Origin: Photobacterium sp. TY1-4
GTDB lineage: Bacteria; Pseudomonadota; Gammaproteobacteria; Enterobacterales; Vibrionaceae
Direction: 5' to 3'
DNA length: 64,000 nt
NCBI RefSeq assembly: GCF_025398175.1
Contig: NZ_CP099735.1
Location: forward strand, 620,001-684,000
Shown: positions 26,715 to 35,870 of the stretch, piece by piece
Layout: every line of letters starts with the position of its first letter
Numbering within the stretch: the stretch's first letter is position 1
The notes under the pieces: generated by a model
Told to the model about the DNA's origin: nothing
The model's database searches: none
Seen by the model: only the letters and a program-made list of their open reading frames with translations
Program-made: the position numbers and the translations under genes

Positions 26715-29552
26715 TTAGTCCGTGGCTTGGGCCAGATCGCTACGCTCCACCAGACGCTGCAGGACATGCGGTGACTGCAACACCGGAAAAGTTCGTCCGG
26801 TCTCCGGTTCGGCAAAGCAAAGATCCCCCATCACGGCCTGATAGCTCGGCTGAATACATGCCAGGTTGACTTCCTGCCCGTTCACTGCCGCATGAACGGT
26901 GACCGGATCAAAACTCACCGTCAATGGCTGCGTATCGGCAGGCAGCACCAGCTGATATTTGGCACAGTCTGCACCGGTCAGGATCAACACCAGTTGCTCG
27001 ACACCAACACCAGCAGCGGCACCGGCAGCCGAGGCATTCAGCTGCAACTGATACACCTGCTGCGCCCCACAGCGCTCAAATCGAACCTCTAGCGATGCCG
27101 GGTCATCTTGCGCTTGCGTTTGTCCGAAACTTAACACCGCATCAAACGTCTGCCAGGCCGACGGTAAGCAGGGTGCCAGTGTCAGCTGACGCGCCATCAG
27201 GTCGGGCCGGAATCCCAGATAATCCTGATACCCGTTGCGGGTAAACTCAGACACTGACCAGGCCTGCGCGTAGGTGCCGGACGTCGTCAGGGCGCCTTGC
27301 TCAGTTAAGAATGCATCCAGGTTTTCGCTCATGGCACCGCGATGACCCAAGGTCAAAATTTGCTGCGACAGGTTTTGGGTCAGCTGGTAAGCAAAATCAG
27401 CATAGCCGTACGCAATCAGACTGCTGACGGTAAAGCCTGCATTCCAACCCCAAATCGTGCCGTTATGGTACGCCGCATCTTTGTGATACTCCGCCCGGTT
27501 AGCATGATACGGGTGGAAGTGCGGATCCTTTTGCGACAACGAGGTGATCCCCCACGGGAACAGCAACTCGCTGACCGCATTTTTGACCACTTTGGCACCA
27601 ATGGCTTGATCCAGCAGATCGCCCTCAAACGGCACGGTCAGTACCATCAGCTGGTTGGGTCTAACCTGCAGGTCACGACTGTTATCTGCGTGCAGGCGAT
27701 CGGCCAGAATCTCCTGGTCGGTATCCCAGAACAGTGTCTGGAAGCTGGCCTGTACCCGATCGACCAGTTGTTGATAATGCAGCTCGCCATCGCGGTCATC
27801 GTTCAGCCGTGCCAACTCAACCGCTACCTTGAGGCTGGTATACCACAGTGCCTGAATATCGTTTGCCCGGTTGCCACGGGCCGACCACGGCAACTTGCCT
27901 TCCAGCTTGGCATCCATCCAGGTATCCGGATCCCGGTGGGCCATCAGGCCATGGGCGTCGAGGTAGTTTTTCTCAATGCCGGCGATATAGGTCTGAACGA
28001 CCGGATAGATCGTCCGTGCATAGTCCGCATCGCCACTGTAGCGCAGGTAATCCCAGATCTCCCGGACCATCCAGGGCGTGCCGTCCGTGGTGTTGTAAAT
28101 CATATTGGTCAGGCTGGTCACCCGGTTCGGGATGCGGCCAAAATTGATATCGGTCGGATCGGTTTGCTGCATGGTTGAGAAGTTGTCGATAATCGCCCGG
28201 GCATCTTCACAATCGCAGTTCACCAGGCAGGTGCCCGACAGCGCGATAAACGAATCCCGTCCCCAGCAATCTTTAAACCAAGGCAAACCCGCCCAGATCC
28301 CCTTCCCGTATTCATTGGACACAAAGACTTTCGCCGAGGCTTTGGCCCACATCAGCGTCCGGTTATAGTCCGAGTCCGACGTCCACAGATACGATCGGGT
28401 CAACATGTCATACACCTGCTGCTGATGGCGGGTATAACCATCTTCCGCCACCAAGGCTTGCGCGGCGGCAATCGCCTCATCTTCGCTGCCGGCAAAGGTC
28501 AGGTAGACGGTCATCTGCGTTTCAGGCGCCAGGGACTCCAGCATCGGTTTGACATGGGTGCCGCTCAGGTGCACCACCTCATTGAGCGCCGGGACCTCAG
28601 CAAACGTGACTTCCCGACAACGGAACGGCCGGTTGGCCGTGATTGCAATAAATGAAGGTGTCGCTTCCTGCCGCAATTCCGGCGCCAGCGCATACACCAC
28701 ACCGCCCTCAAAGGCTTTCACCGTTGAGGCATTGATCGCCAGGTTCAACTGCGGCGCGATAGCCAGCGCCGCCGGCTGATCAGCGCGAACCGTCAGGGCT
28801 GCAGCCCGTTGCTGGGACAGCAACATCAGGGTGTCGCTGTTCCCCGAGTCGAAATGGTGAGTGACACCATACGGCAGGATATCCGCCTGACTGGCCGCTG
28901 TTTTATCCAAAAGTTGATCGCCAACGAAGGCAGCGAAAGTCCCCAGATACCAGCCTTGCTGGTGGCGGTATTTCCCCGCGGCCACAAAGCCATGGGTCGC
29001 CCCTTCGTAGTAACCGTCAACATTATCGCCGAAGACAAACGGCGCGGCAGCCGTCTCGCTAATTGCCAGTTGATTGAACAGTTCGGTTGGCGCCAGTACC
29101 GGCGCAGCTTTGTCTTGCAGGGCAGCCTGCCCGGCCGTGATCGGAAATTCACCGGAAAACAGTGCCCGCTCCGGCGCAGCATCCCGATTTTCGCCGCCGA
29201 GGCCAATCAGCAGCAGCGGCGCTTGTGCATCGACCACGGTCAACGTCAGGGTATAGAGCCCGGTTGCCGGGGCCAGAAACGTCAGATCATTCCCGATCCC
29301 TTTGGCCGGAACCAGTGCCTGAGCCTGATCCACTTGGCACGGCATGGCTTTGTATTTGTCAGCGGAAAACGTCAGGTGCTCGCTTCCTGCCTGGTCGGAA
29401 ATTTTGAAACTATGCTGATCGGCCGGCAAACAAATCACGGCCTGATACTGGCCGTCGCCCATGTAATGCATCGGCGTATCATTGCCCCAGCCATTGAAGG
29501 TGCCTTTTACATACAGCGTCTCGCTGTATGGCATCGCTGTTAACCCGTTCAC
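26715..29552 (-). CDS. Amylo-alpha-1,6-glucosidase-like (GH133 / GDE_C) debranching enzyme
   Basis: This cytoplasmic enzyme of about 945 residues probably removes alpha-1,6-linked glucose from limit dextrins. The N-terminus has a starch-binding-like beta module (TLYVKGTFNGWG). The C-terminal half is a (alpha/alpha)6-type domain with GLPWFKDCWGRDSFIALSG, INFGRIPNRV, DGTPWMVREIWDYLRYSG, DPDTWMDAKLEGKLPWSARG and YHNGTIWGWNAG, as in glycogen-debranching GDE_C proteins. The start is set at a GTG preceded by AAGAAGGA; an ATG six codons later (29534) is possible but lacks a good ribosome site. No signal peptide is evident. It follows the second malE on the same strand after 115 bases, so the two may share a transcript. 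Confidence 0.85.
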   Translation of the reverse strand: MNGLTAMPYSETLYVKGTFNGWGNDTPMHYMGDGQYQAVICLPADQHSFKISDQAGSEHLTFSADKYKAMPCQVDQAQALVPAKGIGNDLTFLAPATGLYTLTLTVVDAQAPLLLIGLGGENRDAAPERALFSGEFPITAGQAALQDKAAPVLAPTELFNQLAISETAAAPFVFGDNVDGYYEGATHGFVAAGKYRHQQGWYLGTFAAFVGDQLLDKTAASQADILPYGVTHHFDSGNSDTLMLLSQQRAAALTVRADQPAALAIAPQLNLAINASTVKAFEGGVVYALAPELRQEATPSFIAITANRPFRCREVTFAEVPALNEVVHLSGTHVKPMLESLAPETQMTVYLTFAGSEDEAIAAAQALVAEDGYTRHQQQVYDMLTRSYLWTSDSDYNRTLMWAKASAKVFVSNEYGKGIWAGLPWFKDCWGRDSFIALSGTCLVNCDCEDARAIIDNFSTMQQTDPTDINFGRIPNRVTSLTNMIYNTTDGTPWMVREIWDYLRYSGDADYARTIYPVVQTYIAGIEKNYLDAHGLMAHRDPDTWMDAKLEGKLPWSARGNRANDIQALWYTSLKVAVELARLNDDRDGELHYQQLVDRVQASFQTLFWDTDQEILADRLHADNSRDLQVRPNQLMVLTVPFEGDLLDQAIGAKVVKNAVSELLFPWGITSLSQKDPHFHPYHANRAEYHKDAAYHNGTIWGWNAGFTVSSLIAYGYADFAYQLTQNLSQQILTLGHRGAMSENLDAFLTEQGALTTSGTYAQAWSVSEFTRNGYQDYLGFRPDLMARQLTLAPCLPSAWQTFDAVLSFGQTQAQDDPASLEVRFERCGAQQVYQLQLNASAAGAAAGVGVEQLVLILTGADCAKYQLVLPADTQPLTVSFDPVTVHAAVNGQEVNLACIQPSYQAVMGDLCFAEPETGRTFPVLQSPHVLQRLVERSDLAQATD

Positions 29553-29667
29553 GTCTTCATTATCCTTCTTGCCAGCAAGCCGGAATCGCAAGTCCGCAAT
29601 CTACCGGCCCGAAATACGCACAATGCGCAGCAAGCTGCGCATTGTGTCCACTCAGGTGAAATCCCTG

Positions 29668-30849
29668 TTACTTGATTTGCTTGGCCGCTGTATCCAGCGC
29701 ATCTTTCACGCTCTGGCGGCCCAGCAGTGCATTTTCAATCGCCGCGCCTTCGGCGAACCAATAAGCAGTCATTTCCGGAATATTCGGCATGATCTCGCCA
29801 TTTTGTGCGTTGGTCATGGTTGCTGCAATCCGGCTGTCTTTTGCCAGCTCGTTCTGGAAAGATTTCAGCGTCACCGCGCCCAATGGCTTGTCATCGTTGA
29901 CTTTTTTCAGACCATCATCCGTCAGCAGGTAATTTTCCAAAAACTCCACCGACAGATCCTGGTTCGGACTGGCCGCGTTGATCCCGGCACTCAGCACCCC
30001 GACAAACGGGTTAGAAGCACCGCCGTTCAGGGTCGGGAAAACCGCCACACCATAGTTGATCTTCGATTTTTCCAGGTTGCCCCACGACCAAGGACCATTG
30101 ATAGTCAAGGCCACGTTGCCTTTGTTAAATTCGGCTTCGGATACCGCGTAGTCCATGTCCGGAGACACCACATTTTTCTTGGCCAGGCCCACCAGGAAGC
30201 TCAGGCCCGCTACGCCAGCGTCGCTGTTGATCCCGACTTGCTTGCCGTCAAAACCGGTTTCGGTTTTCTTAAACGCATAACCGCCGTTGGCAGAGATCAT
30301 TGGCCAGGTGAAATAGGCATTCTTCACATCCCACATGATGGCGGTCTTACCCTTGGCTTTCATCGCCTTATCGATGGCATACAATTCTTCCCACGTTTTC
30401 GGCGGCTCAGGCAGCAGGTCTTTGTTGTAAATCAATGACGGAGATTCAATCGCTACGGGATAACCCACCAGCTTGCCTTCATAGGTCACTGCATCCCAGC
30501 TGAAATCGACCAACTTCTGTTTAAAGGACGCAGACGGGTTCACTTCCGCCAGCAGGCCGGCTTTGGCGTAGCCGCCGAAACGGTCATGGGCCCAGAAGAT
30601 AATGTCCGGACCACCACCGGTCGCGGCCACTTGCTGGAACTTGGCTTCCAGCGACTCCGGGTACTGGACGTTTACCTTGATGCCGGTGTCTTCTTCGAAC
30701 TGACGCCCCACCTCAGCCAGGCCTTCGTAGCCTTTATCGCCATTAATCCAGATCAGCAGCTCGCCTTCCTGCATCGCAGAGGCGGCAAACGGGAATGCCA
30801 AAGCAGTGGTCAAAGAGCAGAGCGTCAGCGTTTTCAGCACACGTTTCAT
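29668..30849 (-). CDS. Second maltose/maltodextrin-binding protein (MalE paralog)
   Basis: The 393-residue periplasmic protein has a signal peptide (to about residue 25, ending AASA) and the same motifs as MalE copy 1: [55 protein letters not shown] and [10 protein letters not shown]. The two are alike in length and nearly colinear, so this is a duplication. No permease or ATPase gene accompanies it; it most likely feeds the MalFGK complex encoded nearby, perhaps with a different dextrin-length preference. MalT-box-like motifs lie upstream. Confidence 0.93.
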   Translation of the reverse strand: MKRVLKTLTLCSLTTALAFPFAASAMQEGELLIWINGDKGYEGLAEVGRQFEEDTGIKVNVQYPESLEAKFQQVAATGGGPDIIFWAHDRFGGYAKAGLLAEVNPSASFKQKLVDFSWDAVTYEGKLVGYPVAIESPSLIYNKDLLPEPPKTWEELYAIDKAMKAKGKTAIMWDVKNAYFTWPMISANGGYAFKKTETGFDGKQVGINSDAGVAGLSFLVGLAKKNVVSPDMDYAVSEAEFNKGNVALTINGPWSWGNLEKSKINYGVAVFPTLNGGASNPFVGVLSAGINAASPNQDLSVEFLENYLLTDDGLKKVNDDKPLGAVTLKSFQNELAKDSRIAATMTNAQNGEIMPNIPEMTAYWFAEGAAIENALLGRQSVKDALDTAAKQIK

Positions 30850-30904
30850 AGTCGATTTCCGTTATTGAGAGTCTGTTAGTTATTGTTTTTGAACCCCTGT
30901 ATTG

Positions 30905-30950
30905 TCCCCCTCCGCCCCCGGGATGAGCATCCTCCCCCGCCCTACGCCCC
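30905..30950 (-). promoter_or_regulatory. Cluster of MalT-box-like motifs upstream of the second malE
   Basis: On the minus strand the cluster includes GGGGCGTAGG (30950-30941), GGGGGAGGATG (30938-30928) and GGGGGCGGAGG (around 30918-30908). On the plus strand GGGATGAG lies at 30920-30927. The first is identical to a motif upstream of malE copy 1. Confidence 0.55.
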
Positions 30951-31002
30951 CCGGCAGTTTCGGGCAACACTGTGAACCGATACACAGTTTGTAGGACAAA
31001 CA

Positions 31003-31033
31003 AAAACGGCGAAGGATTTCCCTTCGCCGTTTT
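31003..31033 (-). terminator. Intrinsic terminator of the antiporter gene
   Basis: AAACGGCGAAGG and CCTTCGCCGTTT pair over 12 bases with a five-base loop, then T-rich sequence on the minus strand. Confidence 0.9.
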
Positions 31034-31051
31034 CATTCTCCCGACCGAAGA

Positions 31052-32263
31052 TCAGGACTGATTCAGATTCAATTTTTTCGCCAGCGGGTCGATCGCCCAT
31101 CCCTGGACAAACACCGAAATCAGCACAATAAAGAACACCATGTGCATCATGGTTTGTGCGCCGGGCACCCCGGCCGCAGCCGGGATTAAGGCGAACACAA
31201 TCGGGGTCGCTCCCTTCAGGCCAATCGCCGAAATAAAAAGACGTTTCTGCAAACTGGCCTTGCGAAACGGGAGATAGCTGAGAAAGATTGCCAACGGCCG
31301 GGCGATGAACATCAGTAGCAACGCCGGAAGAATCGCCACCAGCATATCGCCGACCAACGCTGCCGGAAAAAACTGCAAACCGAGGATCACAAACATCAGC
31401 GCTTGTGCCAGCCAGGAGAGGCTGTTGAAAAAATGACGGCTGACAACTTTGCCACGCTTTAACTCGTTCCCAATCATGACCCCTGCAATATACGAGGCAA
31501 TCAGAATATTGCCGCCCAGCAGCTCGCTGCCGTAGGCCGACATCACAAAACAGGCCAGGATGAAAATGGGGATCAACCCGAACTCTTCGAGTTTGATCCG
31601 GTTCAACAACCGGATACACATCAAGCCACCCAGATAACCGATCAGGCCACCGACCAGAATTTGCTGCGCCAGTTCCAGACCAATGTCGGCGGCATTTTTC
31701 GTGGCCCCGGTGCTGAGGATCATTTCTGTCAGAATCGCCACCAGCAGCAAGGCAACCGGGTCATTGGTGGCCGATTCAAACTCCAGTACGGTATCGGTAT
31801 TTTCTTTCAGCTTGAGTTTTTTCGACTCCAGAATCGAGAACACCGCAGCGGCATCCGTTGATGACACGACCGCGGCAAATAACAGACAGGTCAACAAATC
31901 GAAATCGACGATAAAATAAAGCATGCCGCCAAAAATCACCGTGGTGAACAACACACCCAAAGTCGAGAGGATCCCCCCTTCTTTGTAAGCGACGGCGATA
32001 CTCTTTTTTGACGTATTTAACCCACCGACAAACACAATGACATTGAGTGCCATCGTCCCGATCAATGACGTCAGTGTCAAATTGTCATAAACAAAATTAA
32101 ATTCACCATTGCCAAACAGCAGCCCGATGCCGATAAAAATCAACAACGAAGGGACGCCAAGGGTTTTCGACGGCTGGTGCAATAAAATCCCCAACGCGAT
32201 CAGCGCCGCCATGCCAAACATCACCAACTCTGTCGTCAATTGTAGACCCAACTCTGTATTCAA
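31052..32263 (-). CDS. CPA1-family K+(Na+)/H+ antiporter, NhaP2-like, short form
   Basis: The 403-residue inner-membrane protein has about 12 hydrophobic helices. Conserved residues of cation/proton antiporters are visible: SSTDAAAVFSIL and ATNDPVALLL, which holds the ND pair of the ion-binding site. It resembles the membrane part of NhaP2/CvrA. Those proteins usually run to about 570-580 residues with cytoplasmic TrkA_C-type regulatory domains; this one stops right after the membrane domain (KKLNLNQS), with no sign of a frameshift because a terminator follows at once. It may be constitutive or regulated by a partner. It interrupts the maltodextrin genes and has its own promoter and terminator. 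Confidence 0.85.
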   Translation of the reverse strand: MNTELGLQLTTELVMFGMAALIALGILLHQPSKTLGVPSLLIFIGIGLLFGNGEFNFVYDNLTLTSLIGTMALNVIVFVGGLNTSKKSIAVAYKEGGILSTLGVLFTTVIFGGMLYFIVDFDLLTCLLFAAVVSSTDAAAVFSILESKKLKLKENTDTVLEFESATNDPVALLLVAILTEMILSTGATKNAADIGLELAQQILVGGLIGYLGGLMCIRLLNRIKLEEFGLIPIFILACFVMSAYGSELLGGNILIASYIAGVMIGNELKRGKVVSRHFFNSLSWLAQALMFVILGLQFFPAALVGDMLVAILPALLLMFIARPLAIFLSYLPFRKASLQKRLFISAIGLKGATPIVFALIPAAAGVPGAQTMMHMVFFIVLISVFVQGWAIDPLAKKLNLNQS

Positions 32264-32687
32264 TACGCCGCTCCTGTCTGTAAACGTGCTAAAAGTAAAA
32301 TTATACCCACCTTACCCGATTTTTAAGTCAGACTTATGAAAAAACACATAATTTGACAAAAATTGTCACTTTTCCGCAGGGTTAACTTCTTAGTTATCTT
32401 TCATCAACCCAGAACCCTAGTGATAAACCCTTTGACTTCAAAGGAAAGCAAACCATACGCATAAACACCGATCATTTCAGACGCTTCGAGCAAGAAATGG
32501 TCAAACCGACATATTGATTACAGACGTCATACGCCCTGTTCTGCTTATTCACTCAGTATAGAGAACTGCCGATGACTCATCGCCAGAAGAATGCGACTAG
32601 ACTTAATGCCAACAGACAGGCTTTTGTGTCAAACCGCGCAAAAGAAATGTGTTCACTGAATAGCGGTTACACTTGACGAGGAAATGA
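32264..32687. other. Gene-free stretch upstream of the antiporter and small-peptide genes
   Basis: The 424 bases between the divergent antiporter gene and the small peptide gene are AT-rich near the antiporter start (around 32310-32380) and contain no open frame I would call. I recognise no operator or known RNA here; it should hold promoters for both flanking genes. Confidence 0.5.
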
Positions 32688-32837
32688 ATGATGAAAGTTA
32701 AAGCACTCTTCATTGCTGTCAGCTTACTGTTTGCGAATCTCGCAATGGCATCCGGTCATTGCACCTGGTATATCCAGGATCGTGGCTGGTGTACACCTTA
32801 CTTCCCCGCCGATGATCATCAACCCGATAAAAAATAA
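32688..32837 (+). CDS. Tiny secreted two-cysteine peptide (49 residues)
   Basis: A short frame begins with two Met codons five and eight bases after GAGGA. It encodes a clear signal peptide (MKVKALFIAVSLLFANLAMA) followed by a mature part of about 28 residues with CTWYIQDRGWC, a proline/acidic stretch and a Lys-Lys end. The two Cys could form a disulfide in the periplasm. There is no immunity, ABC exporter or modification gene beside it. I do not recognise the family. The signal peptide, ribosome site and flanking hairpin make it more than a chance frame. Confidence 0.65.
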   Translation: MMKVKALFIAVSLLFANLAMASGHCTWYIQDRGWCTPYFPADDHQPDKK

Positions 32838-32841
32838 GCAT

Positions 32842-32871
32842 GAAAAAGCCGCTGCACTCAGGTCAGCGGCT
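32842..32871 (-). terminator. Intrinsic terminator of the GH13 gene at 32.9 kb
   Basis: AGCCGCTG and CAGCGGCT pair over eight bases with a nine-base loop, followed on the minus strand by five T. On the plus strand it lies just after the small peptide gene but has no T-run. Confidence 0.8.
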
Positions 32872-32908
32872 CTCATCATCAACTCCAGGATTAAGGGTAC
32901 TTTCCGTC

Positions 32909-34714
32909 TCAGCGACGTTCCAGCAGATAGATTTTCGCACCGAGTGCCGGCATCCGAACCACAATCTCTCCCCGGGTCTGCACAGTCTGAAGCGGTATGC
33001 GCTCATCACCGTAGAGCTGTTCGACCAGCGTATACTCGCCATCCGGCAACTGCCAGCTATCAACCAGTGACGGCGGTAGCTGAATCGGCACAGAGCCCAA
33101 ATCCGTATCAGCGAAGTTTGCCACCATCAACAGCTGCTGCGCGCCGTCATAACGACTGAAGCAGAACAGTGACTCCGGATAAGCAGCATTCGACGCACGG
33201 TTCTCACGGTGAATTTCCCGGTACTCGCCCAACATGGCGGAATTGTCCAGGGTGAAGTTCAGCAAACGACTGTAAAAATCACGGAGATCTTTTTCACCAT
33301 CGCTCAACTGCCCGCCGTCAAAGCGCCCTTCGTTCATCCAACGTTGGTGGCTCGGTACCCCGAAATAATCAAATATTGTCGTGCGGGACTTGAGGCCGAA
33401 TCCGGCATCTTCGGTCGCCGCTTCCCCCACTTCCTGACCAAAGTACACCATGGTCGGCGAGTTGCTCAGCGTTGCCGACACCAGCATCGCCGGTTTGCCT
33501 TTGCGGGCATCTCCGGCAAACGCTTCATGGGCCAGACGCTGTTCATCGTGATTGTCGAGGAAATGCAGCATGTGGTGCTCGATATCCAGCATCTGCTCCT
33601 GAACCACCGCGATGGCATCCGTCGAACCATGGCCCTGGAGAACCGCCTTCAGGGTGTCGTACAGATCGACTTTGTCATACAGGTAATCCATTTTGCCGAG
33701 ATGGATATAATCGCGATACAAATCCGGCTGATACACCTCAGCCAACAAGAAGGCATCCGGATTGGCCTGCTTAATGGCCGAGTTCAGATAGCTCCAGAAT
33801 TCAACCGGCACCATCTCGGCCATGTCATAGCGAAAACCATCGACGCCCATCGCCAGCCAGTAGAGCGCGATATCCCGAAACTTTTGCCAGGAATCCGGCA
33901 CAGACTGCGCCTGCCAGAATGCGGCATGGGCTTGCGTACTTTGCCCGGCAAACCCCGGCGGCAGCTCAGCGAAGTCTTTGCTGCCATCCGGACGGATACC
34001 ATAGTTCACCTTGACCGTTTCATACCAGTCATCAAAAGCCGGTTTGGCCAAGCGGGAGCCATTGCCGGTCCATTTGGCCGGATATTCCTGGTATGGCTGC
34101 GCTAGTGCCGGGTGTGCCTCACCGCCCAGCGGCTGATAACCGTTTTCCGGATCCGGTACGACAAACCCTTCATTCGGGATGTAGTAAAAATTATTGTCGC
34201 GATGATACGCCAGGCTCGTATCGTCAGATGCACCGAAATCTTCCACCCCTTTCGGGTTGGTGAGCCCCTGGTAGCGACGCGCGACGTGATTGGGCACAAT
34301 ATCGATCACCACTTTCAGCCCATGACGGTGCGTGCGTGCGATCAGCGCCTGGAATTCAGCCAGGCGGTCGGCCGGATCATCCGCTAAATCCGGGTTGACG
34401 TTGTAATAGTCTTTCACCGCATACGGCGAACCGGCACGGCCTTTGACCACACTCGGGTGATCGGACTGGATCCCGAACGCACTGTAATCGGCGACCAGCG
34501 CATGATGCGGCACACCGGTGTACCACAAATGTGTGACGCCCAGCTCCCGGATCGCTTGCAGTGCCGTGTCGGTAAAATCACTGAATTTTCCGACACCGTT
34601 CTCCTCGAGGGTGCCCCAGGGTTTATTGGTACGGTTTTTGTTTCCGAACAACCGAGTAAACACTTGGTAGACTACATATTTATGCTTTGTACTGGCAGCG
34701 TTGAGATGACTCAT
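32909..34714 (-). CDS. Cytoplasmic GH13 alpha-amylase family enzyme
   Basis: The 601-residue protein is a GH13 glycoside hydrolase. Its catalytic segments are all present: IDIVPNHVA, GFRYDMAE (nucleophile Asp), LLAEVY (acid Glu) and FLDNHDEQ (third Asp). It has no signal peptide, so it should act on imported maltodextrins. The ATG at 34714 gives MSHLNAASTKHKYVVYQVF, the usual start of the barrel; an alternative start 20 codons upstream adds an unlikely leader. It lies 102 bases after malM on the same strand and may share its transcript. Exact substrate (malto-oligosaccharide hydrolysis or transfer) cannot be read. Confidence 0.88.
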   Translation of the reverse strand: MSHLNAASTKHKYVVYQVFTRLFGNKNRTNKPWGTLEENGVGKFSDFTDTALQAIRELGVTHLWYTGVPHHALVADYSAFGIQSDHPSVVKGRAGSPYAVKDYYNVNPDLADDPADRLAEFQALIARTHRHGLKVVIDIVPNHVARRYQGLTNPKGVEDFGASDDTSLAYHRDNNFYYIPNEGFVVPDPENGYQPLGGEAHPALAQPYQEYPAKWTGNGSRLAKPAFDDWYETVKVNYGIRPDGSKDFAELPPGFAGQSTQAHAAFWQAQSVPDSWQKFRDIALYWLAMGVDGFRYDMAEMVPVEFWSYLNSAIKQANPDAFLLAEVYQPDLYRDYIHLGKMDYLYDKVDLYDTLKAVLQGHGSTDAIAVVQEQMLDIEHHMLHFLDNHDEQRLAHEAFAGDARKGKPAMLVSATLSNSPTMVYFGQEVGEAATEDAGFGLKSRTTIFDYFGVPSHQRWMNEGRFDGGQLSDGEKDLRDFYSRLLNFTLDNSAMLGEYREIHRENRASNAAYPESLFCFSRYDGAQQLLMVANFADTDLGSVPIQLPPSLVDSWQLPDGEYTLVEQLYGDERIPLQTVQTRGEIVVRMPALGAKIYLLERR

Positions 34715-34816
34715 ATCCGTATTTCTCAGGCAGGCTAAAAGATGGGAAGAAGATGTCGGAACAGGCAGCGCCAAGCCCTGCCGGTCCCAATCGATAGGAA
34801 TGTTGCTGTTCGCACG

Positions 34817-35734
34817 CTATTTTCGCATCAGTTCAATAAAGGTCGCTTCTGCGGTGGTCGATCCGGCGCGTTTCGCCTCTTCCATCAATCTGAGGGCTTT
34901 TTGGATATCATTTTTCGCCACGGCCGCCTTGATCTGAGTGTTATAGAAGGCTTCACTTTCTGCCAGCATCGCTGGGCCTGATGTGACCGGTGCCGCAACA
35001 GGCTTCACCGTCGGCGCAGCTGTTGGTATCGGCGCAGGCACAGCTGTTGATATCGGTGCAGTTGCTGGTACTGCTGCTGGCTGAGGCAATGGTTGCGTCT
35101 CTCCAACACGGTACGCCCGCATGTTCAGCGCCTTCAGATCCAACGTTAAAGAGCCGAACCGTTGATGCTCAATCACCGGGTCAGTCACCATCGGCCGGGC
35201 CAGACCGAGCTCTTCGGCGCGAAGACGCTCCGGATGTGGAATGGTGATGGCCTCTTTTCGGTACTCAAGCGGCGAGTACACCACTAGGTACGGCGTGGTT
35301 GCCTGATCCATCGTGAATCGGTGCTGATAGCTGCTCAGGCTGAACATCTTCGACGGGGCGACGGTAAATTCATCCAGGGCAATGGTTTTAACCGGCTTGA
35401 AATTCGGATCCAGCAGCAAGACCTTCGGCGCAAACACCCCTTCCGATTTCATCCAGCTATTGAGCGTGACTTGCATCCGTTCCACATTGGCCGGTAGAGC
35501 AAAGGCGGAAAAATAGCTTTTACCATCTTCAAACTGGCCCACCTGTGAATACGCATCCACCACGAAATCAATCTCATCCCCTTGCATCGGCACCCAGGCA
35601 AATTCCCGGAAGGACTCACAACACGGGGCTTGGGCAATCGTCACGGTTTTGTTTTCCTGCGCTGTCGGGGAAGCCGCACAACCCAGTAAACTCGCGACCA
35701 GAACCGCAGCCAGCGTGGTTTTTATCATCTTCAT
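34817..35734 (-). CDS. malM: MalM-like periplasmic lipoprotein
   Basis: The 305-residue protein has a lipoprotein signal (ATG with AGGAG seven bases upstream, lipobox SLLGC at about residues 16-20) and the MalM core (SFREFAWVPMQGDEIDFVVD, then ALPANVERMQVTLNSWM, and PYLVVYSPLEYRKEAITIPHPE). MalM is a periplasmic protein of the maltose regulon that in E. coli follows lamB; its exact task is unclear. A Pro/Ala/Thr-rich linker of about 35 residues separates the core from a C-terminal alpha-helical module (ESEAFYNTQIKAAVAKND). That linker is encoded by imperfect DNA repeats at about 35010-35090. It lies downstream of lamB. Confidence 0.88.
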   Translation of the reverse strand: MKMIKTTLAAVLVASLLGCAASPTAQENKTVTIAQAPCCESFREFAWVPMQGDEIDFVVDAYSQVGQFEDGKSYFSAFALPANVERMQVTLNSWMKSEGVFAPKVLLLDPNFKPVKTIALDEFTVAPSKMFSLSSYQHRFTMDQATTPYLVVYSPLEYRKEAITIPHPERLRAEELGLARPMVTDPVIEHQRFGSLTLDLKALNMRAYRVGETQPLPQPAAVPATAPISTAVPAPIPTAAPTVKPVAAPVTSGPAMLAESEAFYNTQIKAAVAKNDIQKALRLMEEAKRAGSTTAEATFIELMRK

Positions 35735-35833
35735 TCTTGTTCTCCTGCCCGAAACGACACTTGGGTATCTATGTATGCATTCTCTGGTGATGGCTTTCAG
35801 AACGCCAGCAAAAAGGCATAGATACATACTCAA

Positions 35834-35856
35834 AAAGGCAGCCCGAGGGCTGCCTT
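35834..35856 (-). terminator. Intrinsic terminator downstream of lamB
   Basis: AAGGCAGCCC and GGGCTGCCTT pair over ten bases with a three-base loop and are followed on the minus strand by T. It may reduce read-through from lamB into malM. Confidence 0.88.
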
Positions 35857-35870
35857 GATCCTGAACCGGT

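Noticed and set aside
30942..31619. 225-codon minus-strand frame overlapping the antiporter gene
   Set aside because: It lies out of frame within the antiporter gene and runs through its terminator; Cys- and Gly-rich text with no family match.
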